From positions 359,265,486 to 359,329,485 of the forward strand of contig CM061142.1 of NCBI GenBank assembly GCA_030789695.1: DNA of 64,000 bases, written 5' to 3'. This DNA is from Scilla litardierei. Its lineage: Eukaryota; Streptophyta; Magnoliopsida; Asparagales; Asparagaceae. Of this stretch, positions 9,534-19,976 are shown piece by piece; positions within the stretch are counted from its first letter, which is position 1, and each line of letters starts with the position of its first letter. Both the position numbers and the translations under genes were made by a program. The notes under the pieces are model-generated. The model was not told the DNA's origin and ran no database searches. It worked only from the letters and a program-made list of their open reading frames with translations.

Positions 9534-10766
9534 ATGTCTTTCGCTTCAAAGAACATTGTCGCTGAGTTAAACAGAGGTGAAAAACTCAACGGCGATAATT
9601 ACAAACTATGGTCCATCAAGATACAATACGTTCTAGAGGAGCAAGACGTGCTCGAATCTCAAAAGAACAAGATGATTGAACCCGAGTTGGGCACTACGGC
9701 CCAACACAGAGGAGACAAGGAAGCTTTTGATGCTTGGTCTCGGAAGAACAAGATAGCTCACATTACGTTATTGTCCAGTATGGCTGATGACATAATGCGC
9801 ATCTTCCGAGAGCATGACCTAGCCATGGACATATGGTCCAAGCTTGAGGAGAAGTTTGGTGGCACATCAGTGTCCAAACTTCGTTCTTTAACTATAAGAT
9901 TTGATTCATACAAGAAACGTCCAGATCATTCCATGGGGAAACATCTGCGACATATGGCGAATCTAATCTCAGAGTTAAAGGATGCAGGTCATGTGCTCAC
10001 TGATGAGCAACAAATCCAAGCAGTCATACGTTTTCTACCAAATGGGTGGGACCAAATGAAGATGCATCTCACTCATAATGAGAGCATCAAGACCTTCAGC
10101 GATGTTTCTAAGCACCTCGAGTTAGAGGAGAGCGGCTTGCGGCTGCCAAGCCAAGTGCAGAAGTGCACATGGTTACTAGTTCCTCACACGGGGGAAAGAA
10201 ACGGAAAGATCGTTCGAAGTTTACTAATAAACGTAATAAGCAACCTGAGTCTACCAAGAAACCCAAACATAAGGGTGGGCACAAGAAATGGCACAAGAAG
10301 AAAGACTTGAAGAGGATCAAGTGCTTCAAGTGCAACAAGTTAGGTCACTATGTCCGTTCTTGTACGGATGGAGGTGACAAGGTAACTTGTAATACTAGTT
10401 ACATATGTGTTTCTAGTTCAATATTTCTTGTAGAATCTAATCCATTTTGGATAATTGATTCAGGTGCCACCGACCACATAGCAAGGGACAGACGGTCCTT
10501 CGTGGAGTATCACCGGATACCCCAAGGAACAAAGTGGATATATGTAGGAAACAACACACGTGTTGAAGTGAAAGGCGTTGGGACTTGCAAGCTAGTCTTG
10601 GACAACGGCCGCACTATCTTACTACATGATGTCCTCTTCGCTCCAGATATTCGAAGCAATATTATATCTGTGGTCGTTTTAATGGGTCTGGGTAATAATT
10701 GGTTTTTTCATGATTGTAAAGTGGACTTGTTTTGTAATAATTCTTTAATTGGTACTGGGTATGTAT
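9534..10766 (+). pseudogene. gag-pol: Element C gag and protease (frameshifted, cut by D)
   Basis: Gag starts MSFASKNIVAELNRGEKL and carries a UBN2-type copia gag domain (NYKLWSIKIQYVLEEQDV, WSKLEEKFGGTSVSKL, IQAVIRFLPNGWDQMK). Near 10127-10140 the frame shifts by one base: LELEESG gives way to the expected ERLAAAKPSAEV in another frame. The second part holds a basic region, the zinc knuckle CFKCNKLGHYVRSC and the aspartic protease motif WIIDSGATDHIA. It continues to NSLIGTGYV, where D is inserted. It resumes at 19977. Confidence 0.85.
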
Positions 10767-11016
10767 TGACGTGCGTCTATATTTAATATATTCACGCACG
10801 TTTTCTTTTGTGTTTCTCCGTGTTTTCCGCCGTCTCTTGTTCGTTTTCGTATGTTTTCCCGTTTTCTTTCACTTTTCTTTGTTTGTCCATGATTGCAGGA
10901 GTTCGACCACGTAGGGGACCTTTTACGATGATATCCCAAGTCCCCGGAGCAACGGGAGAAGTCACGCGTGATCCAGGGGGTCAAACGGCGAAGTACTCAT
11001 CTTTCTGCCCCTCACC

Positions 11017-11382
11017 CGGTCGGTTGGTCATCTCCAACCGATCGGGTGATGCACGCGTGCACCAACCGACCGCTACCGCAGCTCACGAAGAAGTCACCCG
11101 ACCGGTTCACAGACCGGTTCTGCGGGCGGCTGTTCTCTGTCTTTTCGAGCAGAATTCCAACCGATCGGGTGACTCTCACCCGATCGGTTCATCTGTAGCT
11201 GAGAAAAAGAGCTGAAGACACGGGCGTCGAACCGACCGGTTCACCCGACTCCTCCAAGATCCAACCGGTCGCTCAAGAACTCACCCGATCGGTTCATGAG
11301 ATCGGGTGAAAACTCGCCATTTTCTGTGATTTATCTGTAACGGATCAACCGATCGGTTGACTTGTCACCCGATCGGTTGATC
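11017..11382. repeat. Array of CCGATCGGTT-type palindromes (5' LTR of D)
   Basis: About a dozen copies of a 12-bp motif around CCGATCGG or CCGACCGG, flanked by AAC/TTG or ACC/GGT. Full-palindrome versions such as AACCGATCGGTT occur near 11346. The array repeats in the 3' LTR at about 18660-19028. Confidence 0.9.
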
Positions 11383-11390
11383 CGAAAATC

Positions 11391-11398
11391 TATATATA
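11391..11398 (+). promoter_or_regulatory. TATA-like box of D 5' LTR
   Basis: TATATATA lies directly after the palindrome array, with the copy at 19036-19043 in the 3' LTR. It is the likely RNA polymerase II core promoter, so the palindromes would sit in the upstream control region. Confidence 0.55.
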
Positions 11399-12332
11399 TG
11401 ACCCCTAGGGTTCCAGAAACGGGAGGGTTGTATTTTTTTTACTGTTTTATTTCCTTGTGACGGCTGTAATTGTTACTCTTAAGTAAGTTTTCAGATCTTT
11501 CTAATTTTTTAGTATTGTCTTTACTACTCCTTTACTTCCGCATTGCAATTGTCGGATTATGATTCTAACGGTTAAATTTCATTTAGATTGCTTTTTCATG
11601 AATTTTTGTGAGTAGTTCCCAAATCTGGGATTTTGGTGGAAGCCCCTTCGGGGGCTCTTCCCGATGCGTCCATAGGGTTAGGAAATCGATAGGGAGTAGG
11701 AATCTAACGGTTACGCGGGGTGTTTCATTGTCATCGGCGGGAAAAAGACCGCCTTTGACCGTCGGGCCAAGGGGGAATAAACTTGGCGGTTGACTCCCTA
11801 GCCAAAGCTCACGCCTTTAGCGTAGACGCCGAATCCTAGCACGCGGGAGCGGCAGGATGAGACGTCGGGAGATATCGTTGCGGACTTAGTGCTCCCGGGA
11901 TCGATCAGTGTTTATGGACACGGGAGTGCCCACTGATCGAATCCGGGAAGTCCGGTGTATCATCCTGGGCACCGACCGGAATATCGGGCCCATGGGACGC
12001 CGGTACCACTTTCAGAGGCAACGTCTCACCATTAGACCCTAATCCCGATCGCTATCCATACCCGTAGGCCGTAGCGGCGAGAGTCTCTCGTCGGGTCGAA
12101 AACCAAAGTCCCGGGTTTACTTTCTTTTTGTTCATACGCTTTCATTTCCTTTCGTGACAACCAACCACCGATTCGGGCTAGCTCGCCCCTCGGGGTGATT
12201 TAGGTCCTACCTGACCCAAGCACAACCTCGCCTCCCTGAGTTCGATATTCCCGCACCCTACACTAACCGTGAAACTTGCGGTAAACGACACCGCGCCGCC
12301 GCGCACATCACGCGGGGCGCCGGTCAAGTTTA

Positions 12333-12350
12333 TGGCGCCGTTGCCGGGGA
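12333..12350 (+). promoter_or_regulatory. Primer-binding site of D (tRNA-Asp type)
   Basis: TGGCGCCGTTGCCGGGGA, six bases after the LTR, is the tRNA-Asp complement commonly used by Athila elements. Confidence 0.85.
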
Positions 12351-12525
12351 GGCAACGTGCTTGATATATTAGGATCTCTTGAACCCTCGTGTCTAGCTCA
12401 CATCCCTACCTCGCGATAATTTTCGCATTCTTGTTTTTCTTTTTCTTATTTGTTTTTCTTATTTTTATTTCTTATTTTATCTGTTTCTTTCCCACTTGTC
12501 GCTTCACGGGTGTCTGTTGTTTTTC

Positions 12526-14406
12526 ATGCGCAGGAGTTCAAGGAGTCTTGACGACTTGATCCCCCTCAATCCAGAGATTAACGCCACCCTTAGGCGTTTG
12601 GCCGCCGAGAAGCGAAGAAGGGAAGATCCCGAATCCATGGAGGAGAACACCCCACCTCACAAGTCTCTGCTGGAGTACTCGATGCCATCCATCGAGTCGA
12701 CTTCTGCCATCCGATCTCCAGCTATTGCGGCCCAAAGCTTTGAGCTGAAGCCGTCTCTAGTGACATGGATCCAGCAGGACCAGTTTGCGGGTGCGCCCAT
12801 GGAGAGCCCGATAGAGCACTTAGACTCCTTCTTGGAGAAGTGTGACACCTTCAGAATTAATGGTGTCACTACAGAGGCTATCCGTCTGAAGTTGTTCCCT
12901 TTCTCTTTGCGGGACAAGGCCAAGCAGTGGTTAAGGGGGAAGGACCCCAATACTTTCAACACCTGGGAGAAACTCTCCAATGCTTTTCTGACGAAGTTCT
13001 TTCCTCCGGGGAAGACCATGAAGTTGAGGAGTGAGATCTCCTCCTTCTCCCAGGCCAGCCACGAGTCCTTGCATGAGGCTTGGATGAGATATAAAGAGAT
13101 GCAAAGAAGATGCCCTCATCATGAGCTTCCGAAGTGGCAGATTATCAATCTGTTCTACAATGGGCTGAGGGATGACCTTAAATCTTCTATGGACGCCGCG
13201 GCTGGGGGTTCCTTCATGTCCCGAAGCGAGGAAGATGCCGGGAATATTCTGGAAAACATGGCATCAAACAATGAGCGGTGGTGTGACGAGAGAGCCACAC
13301 CAAGAACTGGGGGTATACACAGAGTCGAGGACGTCGAAAAACTTTCGAGCAAGTTTGACTTGCTTTCGACCCAGATCTCCGCACTGATGGTTGGAGTCGG
13401 TGGGGCCGGTACACAGCAAGTTTCTGCGGTGGAGTCCGAATTCCTTGGGGAATTCGACGGTGGTGACATCGCACCACCGTTGGATCAGGCGAGCGCACTA
13501 TTTTACAACCCCACGGGGAATGCGCCATATCCGCCAAGGACAAATTCCAACCCGGCCTACTCTCCCAACAACCGAAACCATCCGAATTTCAGTTACCGGC
13601 CACCATTTCAGCCCTCGCCGCCGCAGCAGCCGCAGCAACAAATCTATCAGCCGGCTAGACCACCGCAGAATCAGGGTCAGCTGCAACCATTTCAGCAGCA
13701 ACCTCAGCAACAAACGTACGCTCCCAGGAATCAGCAGCCGTTCCAGCAGCAGCAGTATGGCCAACAGAGGGCCGTCTCTCCGGTTGAGTCTCTCTTGACT
13801 CAATATATTACCAACCAGGAGAGGATCAACCAAAAGCTGGAAATGGGCCAGCGGACCCTCACGGACCAAGTAACCCAGCTGGGGTTACAGGTGGCGAACC
13901 TCGCAAGGTCACAAAACCAATTGCCGCCACAATCGGAGGTGAACCCTCGAGGAGCAACACAAACATCGGCACTCGTGCACGAGCACGCGAATGTGTCCGC
14001 TATCATTCTGAGAAGCGGGACACAAATTCCTACTAGAGTGCCCCCTAGCAACCCGGAAGCACCATTGGTCATTGAGAGACCGACTGAAAAATTAAACGAC
14101 GCCGGTGCTTCGTCATCAAATCCCATGACTCCGGAGGGAGTATCTGAAGAAGAGAAGAAGAAGGAGGAGGAGAGCCCAAAAGTTTATAAACCCGTTGTGC
14201 CATTTCCCCAACGGTTGGCTCAGGCAAAAATTGATGAGAAATATGGGAAGTTCTTCGCCATGGTCAAGGACCTAAGCCTGCAAATCCCCTTCTTGGAGGC
14301 AATTGAGACAATCCCCTCCTATGCAAAATTCTTGAAAGATTTGGTGACGAAAGGGTCGAGAAAAGAGAAAGTGGTGCTGACGGCAGAATGTAGCGCTCTT
14401 ATCTAG
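12526..14406 (+). CDS. gag: Element D gag
   Basis: Capsid-type Gag of about 626 residues from MRRSSRSLDDLIPLNPEI. I prefer this start to the upstream ATG at 12496 because SSRSLDDLIPLNPEI matches the usual Athila N-terminus. The retrotransposon gag domain includes AGAPMESPIEHLDSFLEKCD, RLKLFPFSLRDKAKQWL, TWEKLSNAFLTKFFPPGKT and WQIINLFYNGL. A Pro/Gln-rich low-complexity region follows (about 13600-13780), then a coiled-coil-like LTQYITNQERINQKLEM. No CCHC knuckle is seen, as is common in Athila. The frame ends at TAG (14404-14406) directly before RDNPPKLKDPGSF, where related elements read QRKLPPKLKDPGSF. Confidence 0.88.
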   Translation: MRRSSRSLDDLIPLNPEINATLRRLAAEKRRREDPESMEENTPPHKSLLEYSMPSIESTSAIRSPAIAAQSFELKPSLVTWIQQDQFAGAPMESPIEHLDSFLEKCDTFRINGVTTEAIRLKLFPFSLRDKAKQWLRGKDPNTFNTWEKLSNAFLTKFFPPGKTMKLRSEISSFSQASHESLHEAWMRYKEMQRRCPHHELPKWQIINLFYNGLRDDLKSSMDAAAGGSFMSRSEEDAGNILENMASNNERWCDERATPRTGGIHRVEDVEKLSSKFDLLSTQISALMVGVGGAGTQQVSAVESEFLGEFDGGDIAPPLDQASALFYNPTGNAPYPPRTNSNPAYSPNNRNHPNFSYRPPFQPSPPQQPQQQIYQPARPPQNQGQLQPFQQQPQQQTYAPRNQQPFQQQQYGQQRAVSPVESLLTQYITNQERINQKLEMGQRTLTDQVTQLGLQVANLARSQNQLPPQSEVNPRGATQTSALVHEHANVSAIILRSGTQIPTRVPPSNPEAPLVIERPTEKLNDAGASSSNPMTPEGVSEEEKKKEEESPKVYKPVVPFPQRLAQAKIDEKYGKFFAMVKDLSLQIPFLEAIETIPSYAKFLKDLVTKGSRKEKVVLTAECSALI

Positions 14407-15261
14407 AGGGATAACCCGCCAAAGCTCAAGGACCCGGGGAGCTTCTCTATCCCTTGCACGATCGGGGCTGTGAAGATTAATCGTGCACTCGTCGATCTAG
14501 GAGCGAGTGTTAGCTTGATGCCCTTGTCAATGTATAGAAGGATAGGAATGGGTGATTTGGAGCCCACCGGGATGACCCTACAACTAGCTGACCGGTCGGT
14601 CAAATATCCGGTGGGAATTGTTGATGATCTCCCCGTGAATGTGAGAGGGGTGCATGTGCCTGTGGACTTTGTAGTCATGGACATGCCCGAAGACGCACAC
14701 ACCCCCATCATCCTGGGACGGCCTTTCATGGCCATTGCTGGCGTTCTTATAGATGTGAAGAACGGAAAACTCTCCTTGAACGTCAGCGGAGAGAAAGTTG
14801 AGTTTGACCTGGGACTATCCATGAAGCACCCCGACCCTCCTGATGACCTCCGGTGTAATCTGCTTGAGATAGAAGAAGAAAAAGCTGTAGAGGAGAACTC
14901 CTGGGAGATTCTCCTGAGAAACCCCCCCGATGAATGGGGGAATTCTGAAGATGAAGAAGGCCCCGAAGACGAAGAAGCTGCTGGAAAACCAAGTGCAGCG
15001 AGAACGACCCCTCCCGGGTTCCCCGAGTTTCCTCCTGTGAAGAGAACGGGGAAAGAGCTCACGGACCTCACTAAAGACGAGGTCCGAATCCTGAAGAAGA
15101 TGGCGGGAAGCGCCAACACCAAGGAAAAGCCCCCGGATCTCAAGAACAAAGGGAGGGTGGTCGATCAAGTATTTTTCCAGCCGCTGACTACCCCGAGCGC
15201 CTTCAGCTCCAACAAGGAAGAGATGCCTAAGTTTGGGCATCACCCGTATCAGCCACCATGA
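14407..15261 (+). CDS. Element D aspartic protease region
   Basis: In the same frame as gag, separated only by the TAG at 14404-14406. It reads PPKLKDPGSFSIPCTIG, then the catalytic motif ALVDLGASVSLMP and the flap/C-terminal box TPIILGRPFMAIAGVLIDV, all typical of Athila retropepsin (D-L-G rather than D-T-G). After about residue 130 it turns acidic and ends at 15261. Expression would need readthrough of the amber codon or another copy in trans. There is no continuation into RT. Confidence 0.85.
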   Translation, partial: RDNPPKLKDPGSFSIPCTIGAVKINRALVDLGASVSLMPLSMYRRIGMGDLEPTGMTLQLADRSVKYPVGIVDDLPVNVRGVHVPVDFVVMDMPEDAHTPIILGRPFMAIAGVLIDVKNGKLSLNVSGEKVEFDLGLSMKHPDPPDDLRCNLLEIEEEKAVEENSWEILLRNPPDEWGNSEDEEGPEDEEAAGKPSAARTTPPGFPEFPPVKRTGKELTDLTKDEVRILKKMAGSANTKEKPPDLKNKGRVVDQVFFQPLTTPSAFSSNKEEMPKFGHHPYQPP

Positions 15262-16243
15262 GCATCTCTTGCGGGCGTCGAGCCAACGACGTTAAACAAG
15301 TGCGCTTCATGGGAGGAAACCCATGTTCTAAACTTTTTCTCTAATTTTTAGCATTATTTTTTTACTTTACTTTATCTATTTCTATAAATAAAGTCAGCCG
15401 CGGGAACATCCGTTAGGGGACTTAATCAAATTTCTTGGTTTTTGCAGGAAACAAGCCCCAACCGATCGGGTGATAACTCACCCGATCGGTTGGGATGTAT
15501 CAGATACATGCCGAGATCTGTCCCCGAATGAACCGATCGGTTGAGTAATGAAGAGACCGGGTGGCAGACCGGGTGAGCTGGGGAGAAGTCTCGGAAAATT
15601 TTGAGGAATATCAACCGATCGGTTGAGTTTGAGCGCGATCGGTTGACCTGACCGGGTGAGAAGCCCTAAGTTCTCGGGAAATTTAGTGGAGCGGCCAACC
15701 GATCGGTTGACAAGTCAACCGATCGGTTCGCCTGTAGCATTTCTTCGGCAAGATTTTCGACCCAACCGTCAACCGACCGGGTGACAAGTCACCCGGTCGG
15801 TTCGACTTAAAATCCTATATAACCACCCCCGACACCCGTTCGTTTTCTCCCTCGCCCGATCGCCCGACCCTCTGCCGTTTCGTCTCCCATCGTGCGCCTT
15901 CCGGCTTTCTTCCCCAAGATCAGCCTCGATCTTCTTCCCCAACCATTTCCCTACCCATCCACCATCATTTCTCTCCATTCCCCCGCCATCTCCCTACACA
16001 CAAACCCTAGATTTCCCCCATTCCCCCCGTTTCGGAACTTGTCGAAGAGATCGTTGCGGCTTCCAATCAAGCAGCATCGGAGCATCCACGAGCAGCTATC
16101 TTCATCTAATTTTGGGTAACCTCGCTTCTTTACTTAATTTTAATCTTTTCCCACATATTCTGTCTGCTTGTTGTTCGTATTTTGTGTTTGTGTTGAATTC
16201 GCTGTATTCTCACACACCCACGCGCATAAACAACACCGACACA
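15262..16243 (+). other. Element D non-coding internal region with second palindrome array
   Basis: No protein-like frame is seen. The part at about 15455-15810 holds a second cluster of the same CCGATCGG/CCGACCGG palindromes as the LTR, followed by a TATA-like CTATATAACC near 15813-15822. This looks like an internal promoter-like segment ahead of the ORF at 16244. Confidence 0.6.
15455..15810. repeat. Internal CCGATCGGTT palindrome array of D
   Basis: At least nine copies of the LTR motif, including pairs only a few bases apart (15461-15492, 15698-15730, 15771-15802). The pairs read CCGATCGGTTGACAAGTCAA-like, that is palindrome, short GACAAGTC spacer, palindrome. Confidence 0.85.
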
Positions 16244-16633
16244 ATGCCTCCCCGCCGTATTAAACCCACCGACGCTAGCTCTTCGAACCCTAGGCCCACC
16301 CGTCGTACCCGTCGCACACAACCTACCACCTCCAACCCATCCACCACACCACGCACCACTTCCCCACCTCCAGATTACGATCCCGAATATGGGATGCAAT
16401 TCCAATCCGATGACCATGCCGACCGATTCACGGCCATGGTCCTCCTTGCTGGTCAGGGTGGTAGGATAACCCAAGAATCCGTCGACCGTGACCTCCCCTT
16501 CCTTCAAAGCTTCGTTCGCCACATCCGCGAAGACCCACCCGACGTCTCCGAGCTCCACATTCCACCCCCCACGACCCTTGGTCCCCAGCGCAGGCCCCCG
16601 TCACCACCCCCAGAGGGTGGTGCCCCTGCTTGA
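16244..16633 (+). CDS. Short ORF resembling ends of an Athila third ORF
   Basis: A 129-residue ORF starting MPPRRIKPTDASSSNPRPT. It has a basic, Ser/Thr/Pro-rich N-terminus, then YDPEYGMQFQSDDHADRFTAM and a Pro-rich tail ending PPSPPPEGGAPA. The start and end resemble the extra ORF found downstream of pol in Athila-like elements, with the long central domain missing. It may therefore be a deletion product. Function unknown. The placement after an internal promoter-like segment suggests separate expression. Confidence 0.5.
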   Translation: MPPRRIKPTDASSSNPRPTRRTRRTQPTTSNPSTTPRTTSPPPDYDPEYGMQFQSDDHADRFTAMVLLAGQGGRITQESVDRDLPFLQSFVRHIREDPPDVSELHIPPPTTLGPQRRPPSPPPEGGAPA

Positions 16634-18411
16634 TTTTTCTCTCCCGCTTTTGCCCCCCCCACTTTTGTGCCCATCTGTCTTTTCGGGGCCCTACTTTGTC
16701 TCTATTGGAGGGAGGGGACTATTTGCGTGATTGTTTTCTTGATTTACCTTTTTCTTTGTTTTGTTTTTGACTCCCCCTTGCACTTATCTGGATTTCATTG
16801 ATCATATCATTTCGCTAGCACTTTCTGGTCTAGCTTGGGGGACGTCTGTTTTGGTGTGCTGTCGTGTTTTGTTTGTTTTTCTCATTTTTGTGTGTGTGCT
16901 TGTTTTTCACTTTTTGAGTGTCGTGTCGTGTGATTTTATCTTTACTTTTCTTTTCGTATTGTTTGATTTTGTTCTCAATTTTTCTCTCTTTTTCATTTTC
17001 ATCTATGTTTTTTCCTGGTTTTCATTTCTTTTCGTGTCTGTGCGTATTCCCCCCCCCCATTTTCATTGCCCTCCCGTACTCACTCTTATTGCATTGAGGG
17101 CAATGCAAGTTTCAGCTTGGGGGAGTCGCACTTCGTGCGTCATTTGTGTTGTTTTTCTACGTTATTTGAGTCATTTTCCATCGTGTTTTTCTTTTTTCTT
17201 TTTTCCTTCTTTCTTTAGCTCTTTCTCCTAGAAATGAATCCTATGATGAATCGCCACAAAGTCACACACACCTAGCATTGCTTCGATAATCACACTCACT
17301 AACCCTAGGATTTCGAGTCCTCTTGCATTTCACGCATCGTGGGTCCACATAGCTTTATGTGAGTCGTGTGTCGTATCTAGCTTATAGTGTGCTTCTACTT
17401 TGTGATGTTGATTTATATACCTACCCTTGGTTGACCCCTAGATTATCATGCTTCGATGTTGAATATGCGGTATTTGCTTCTAATGTCTGCTTCTATATGC
17501 ATGCTATATATATCGTATACTTCATTTCGCATGTGTCGGGATTCCATAATTAAGGACTAAGATAACCCATTTAGCCCATGCTCTAATTAGCGAGAATAGT
17601 TTCCTTTGCCCAAGTGTTTAGATTCCGATTTCTTTTTTGTTTTACTTGGTGCAAATCCCCTCGTTGTGTACCGTTCTCCCACTTGGGAGAGTACACATGT
17701 ATATATCCCAATATCCAAAAATCCAAAAAAAAGGGAGAAAAGAAAAGAAAAACCCAAAAAGAAAAGAAAAGAAAAAGATTGTATAGCCAAAAAAGCCAAA
17801 AAAATATGCAAATACCCAAAACCCAAAAAAATTCCCGTGTGAATATTTTCATACTTGCCAAGAATAAAGGGAAGGCGAGAATTTGCACCGAGTGTTCTTC
17901 TCCACATCATCTCAACCCCCGTCGTTATCAAAGACACTTGGCTTAGGAGCTATTTAGCTAGTATCTAGGCTATAGTGGCGTGATTTCCTTAACCCTAGTT
18001 GTGGAGTCCCCGATGCATGATACGCTCCTATTCTCTCTATTCTCATGCATGCTCGAACTTATATTCGCCGCTTAATTCAATTCGATTCGATATTTGGGTC
18101 ATATCTTGGATTTGTGTATATCGAGCCTCGTAGCACATCGTAGAAAGCATCACCATTTGCTAGCACACGACCACGCTCACTCGCGCTTCACTGCGTGGAC
18201 CCACGACACTTATTTGGACTCGCTTTCCTAGGTTTAGTGGTGTGATTTGGCGTTTCCTTGCTGGGTGTGTCGTTTTTGATTTTGATGGCTCTGATGGACG
18301 ATCTAGGGCTTAGAGTTTCCTTTTTCTTTCTTCCTCTCTATTTTTCCCTTCCGAGCTCCCACTCTCACTCGTCTTCCTCGAGGACGAGGAAGAGTTCAGC
18401 TTGGGGGATTT
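16634..18411 (+). other. Element D 3' non-coding region and polypurine tract
   Basis: T-rich and A-rich low-complexity DNA, including an AAAAG/AAAAA run at about 17700-17840. Three copies of AGCTTGGGGGA-type polypurine-like motifs lie at about 16832, 17116 and 18399; the last directly precedes the 3' LTR and is the functional candidate. GAGGGCAATGCAAGTTTCAG before the second copy is a typical Athila 3' context. No gene is supported here. Confidence 0.6.
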
Positions 18412-19971
18412 TGACGTGCGTCTATATTTCATATATTCACGCACGTTTTCTTTTGTGTTTCTCCGTGTTTTCCACCGTCTCTTGTTCGTTTTCGTATGTT
18501 TTCCCGTTTTCTTTCACTTTTCTTTGTTTGTCCATGATTGCAGGAGTTCGATCACGTAGGGGACCTTTTACGATGATATCCCAAGTCCCCGGAGCAACGG
18601 GAGAAGTCACGCGTGATCCAGGGGGTCAAACGGCGAAGTACTCATCTTTCTGCCCCTCACCCGGTCGGTTGGTCATCTCCAACAGATCGGGTGATGCACG
18701 CGTGCACCAACCGACCGCTGCCGCAGCTCACGAAGAAGTCACCCGACCGGTTCACAGACCGGTTCTGCGGGCGGCTGTTCTCTGTCTTTTCGAGCAGAAT
18801 TCCAACCGATCGGGTGACTCTCACCTGATCGGTTCATCTGTAGCTGAGAAAAAGAGCTGAAGACACGGGCGTCGAACCGACCGGTTCACCCGACTCCTCC
18901 AAGATCCAACCGGTCGCTCAAGAACTCACCCGATCGGTTCATGAGATCGGGTGAAAACTCGCCGTTTTCTGTGATTTATCTGTAATGGATCAACCGATCG
19001 GTTGACTTGTCACCCGATCGGTTGATCCGAAAATCTATATATAGGACCCCTAGGGTTCCAGAAACGGGAGGGTTGTACTTTTTTTACTGTTTTATTTCCT
19101 TGTGACGGCTGTAATTGTTACTCTTAAGTAAGTTTTCAGATCTTTCTAATTTTTTAGTATTGTCTTTACTACTCCTTTACTTCCGCATTGCAATTGTCAG
19201 ATTATGATTCTAACGGTTAAATTTCATTTAGATTGCTTTTTCATGAATTTTTGTGAGTAGTTCCCAAATCTGGGATTTTGGTGGAAGCCCCTTCGGGGGC
19301 TCTTCCCGATGCGTCCATAGGGTTAGGAAATCGATAGGGAGTAGGAATCTAACGGTTACGCGGGGTGTTTCATTGTCATCGGCGGGAAAAAGACCGCCTT
19401 TGACCGTCGGGCCAAGGGGGAATAAACTTGGCGGTTGACTCCCTAGCCAAAGCTCACGCCTTTAGCGTAGACGCCGAATCCTAGCACGCGGGAGCGGCAG
19501 GATGAGACGTCGGGAGATATCGTTGCGGACTTAGTGCTCCCGGGATCGATCAGTGTTTATGGACACGGGAGTGCCCACTGATCGAATCCGGGAAGTCCGG
19601 TGTATCATCCTGGGCACCGACCGGAATATCGGGCCCATGGGACGCCGGTACCACTTTCAGAGGCAACGTCTCACCATTAGACCCTAATCCCGATCGCTAT
19701 CCATACCCGTAGGCCGTAGCGGCGAGAGTCTCTCGTCGGGTCAGAAACCAAAGTCCCGGGTTTACTTTCTTTTTGTTCATACGCTTTCATTTCCTTTCGT
19801 GACAACCAACCACCGATTCGGGCTAGCTCGCCCCTCGGGGTGATTTAGGTCCTACCTGACCCAAGCACAACCTCGCCTCCCTGAGTTCGATATTCCCGCA
19901 CCCTACACTAACCGTGAAACTTGCGGTAAACGACACCGCGCCGCCGCGCACATCACGCGGGGCGCCGGTCA
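18412..19971 (+). repeat. 3' LTR of D
   Basis: A 1560-bp copy of 10767-12326 with about a dozen visible substitutions and no obvious length change overall. It ends GGCGCCGGTCA and is followed by the TGTAT duplication. Confidence 0.95.
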
Positions 19972-19976
19972 TGTAT

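Larger units (their letters stand above)
10767..12326 (+). repeat. 5' LTR of D
   Basis: Begins TGACGTGCGTC and ends GGCGCCGGTCA. It is 1560 bp long, the same as the 3' copy at 18412-19971. It contains the CCGATCGGTT palindrome array (about 11017-11382) just upstream of a TATA-like box. Short ORFs here repeat identically in the 3' LTR and are not genes. Confidence 0.95.
10767..19971 (+). mobile_element. Element D: non-autonomous Athila-like Ty3/gypsy element
   Basis: A complete 9.2-kb insertion with two 1560-bp LTRs (TG...CA) and the target duplication TGTAT at 10762-10766 and 19972-19976. It has a tRNA-Asp-type primer site, gag and protease. No reverse transcriptase, RNase H or integrase can be found between 15262 and 18411. 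The two LTRs differ at only about a dozen positions by eye, so it inserted recently. It would depend on pol from another Athila-like element. Confidence 0.9.

Noticed and set aside
10808..11215. 135-codon ORF in D LTR (and 200-codon version at 18258-18860)
   Set aside because: Lies over the palindrome array and TATA-proximal part of both LTR copies; differing start contexts and no protein-like features.
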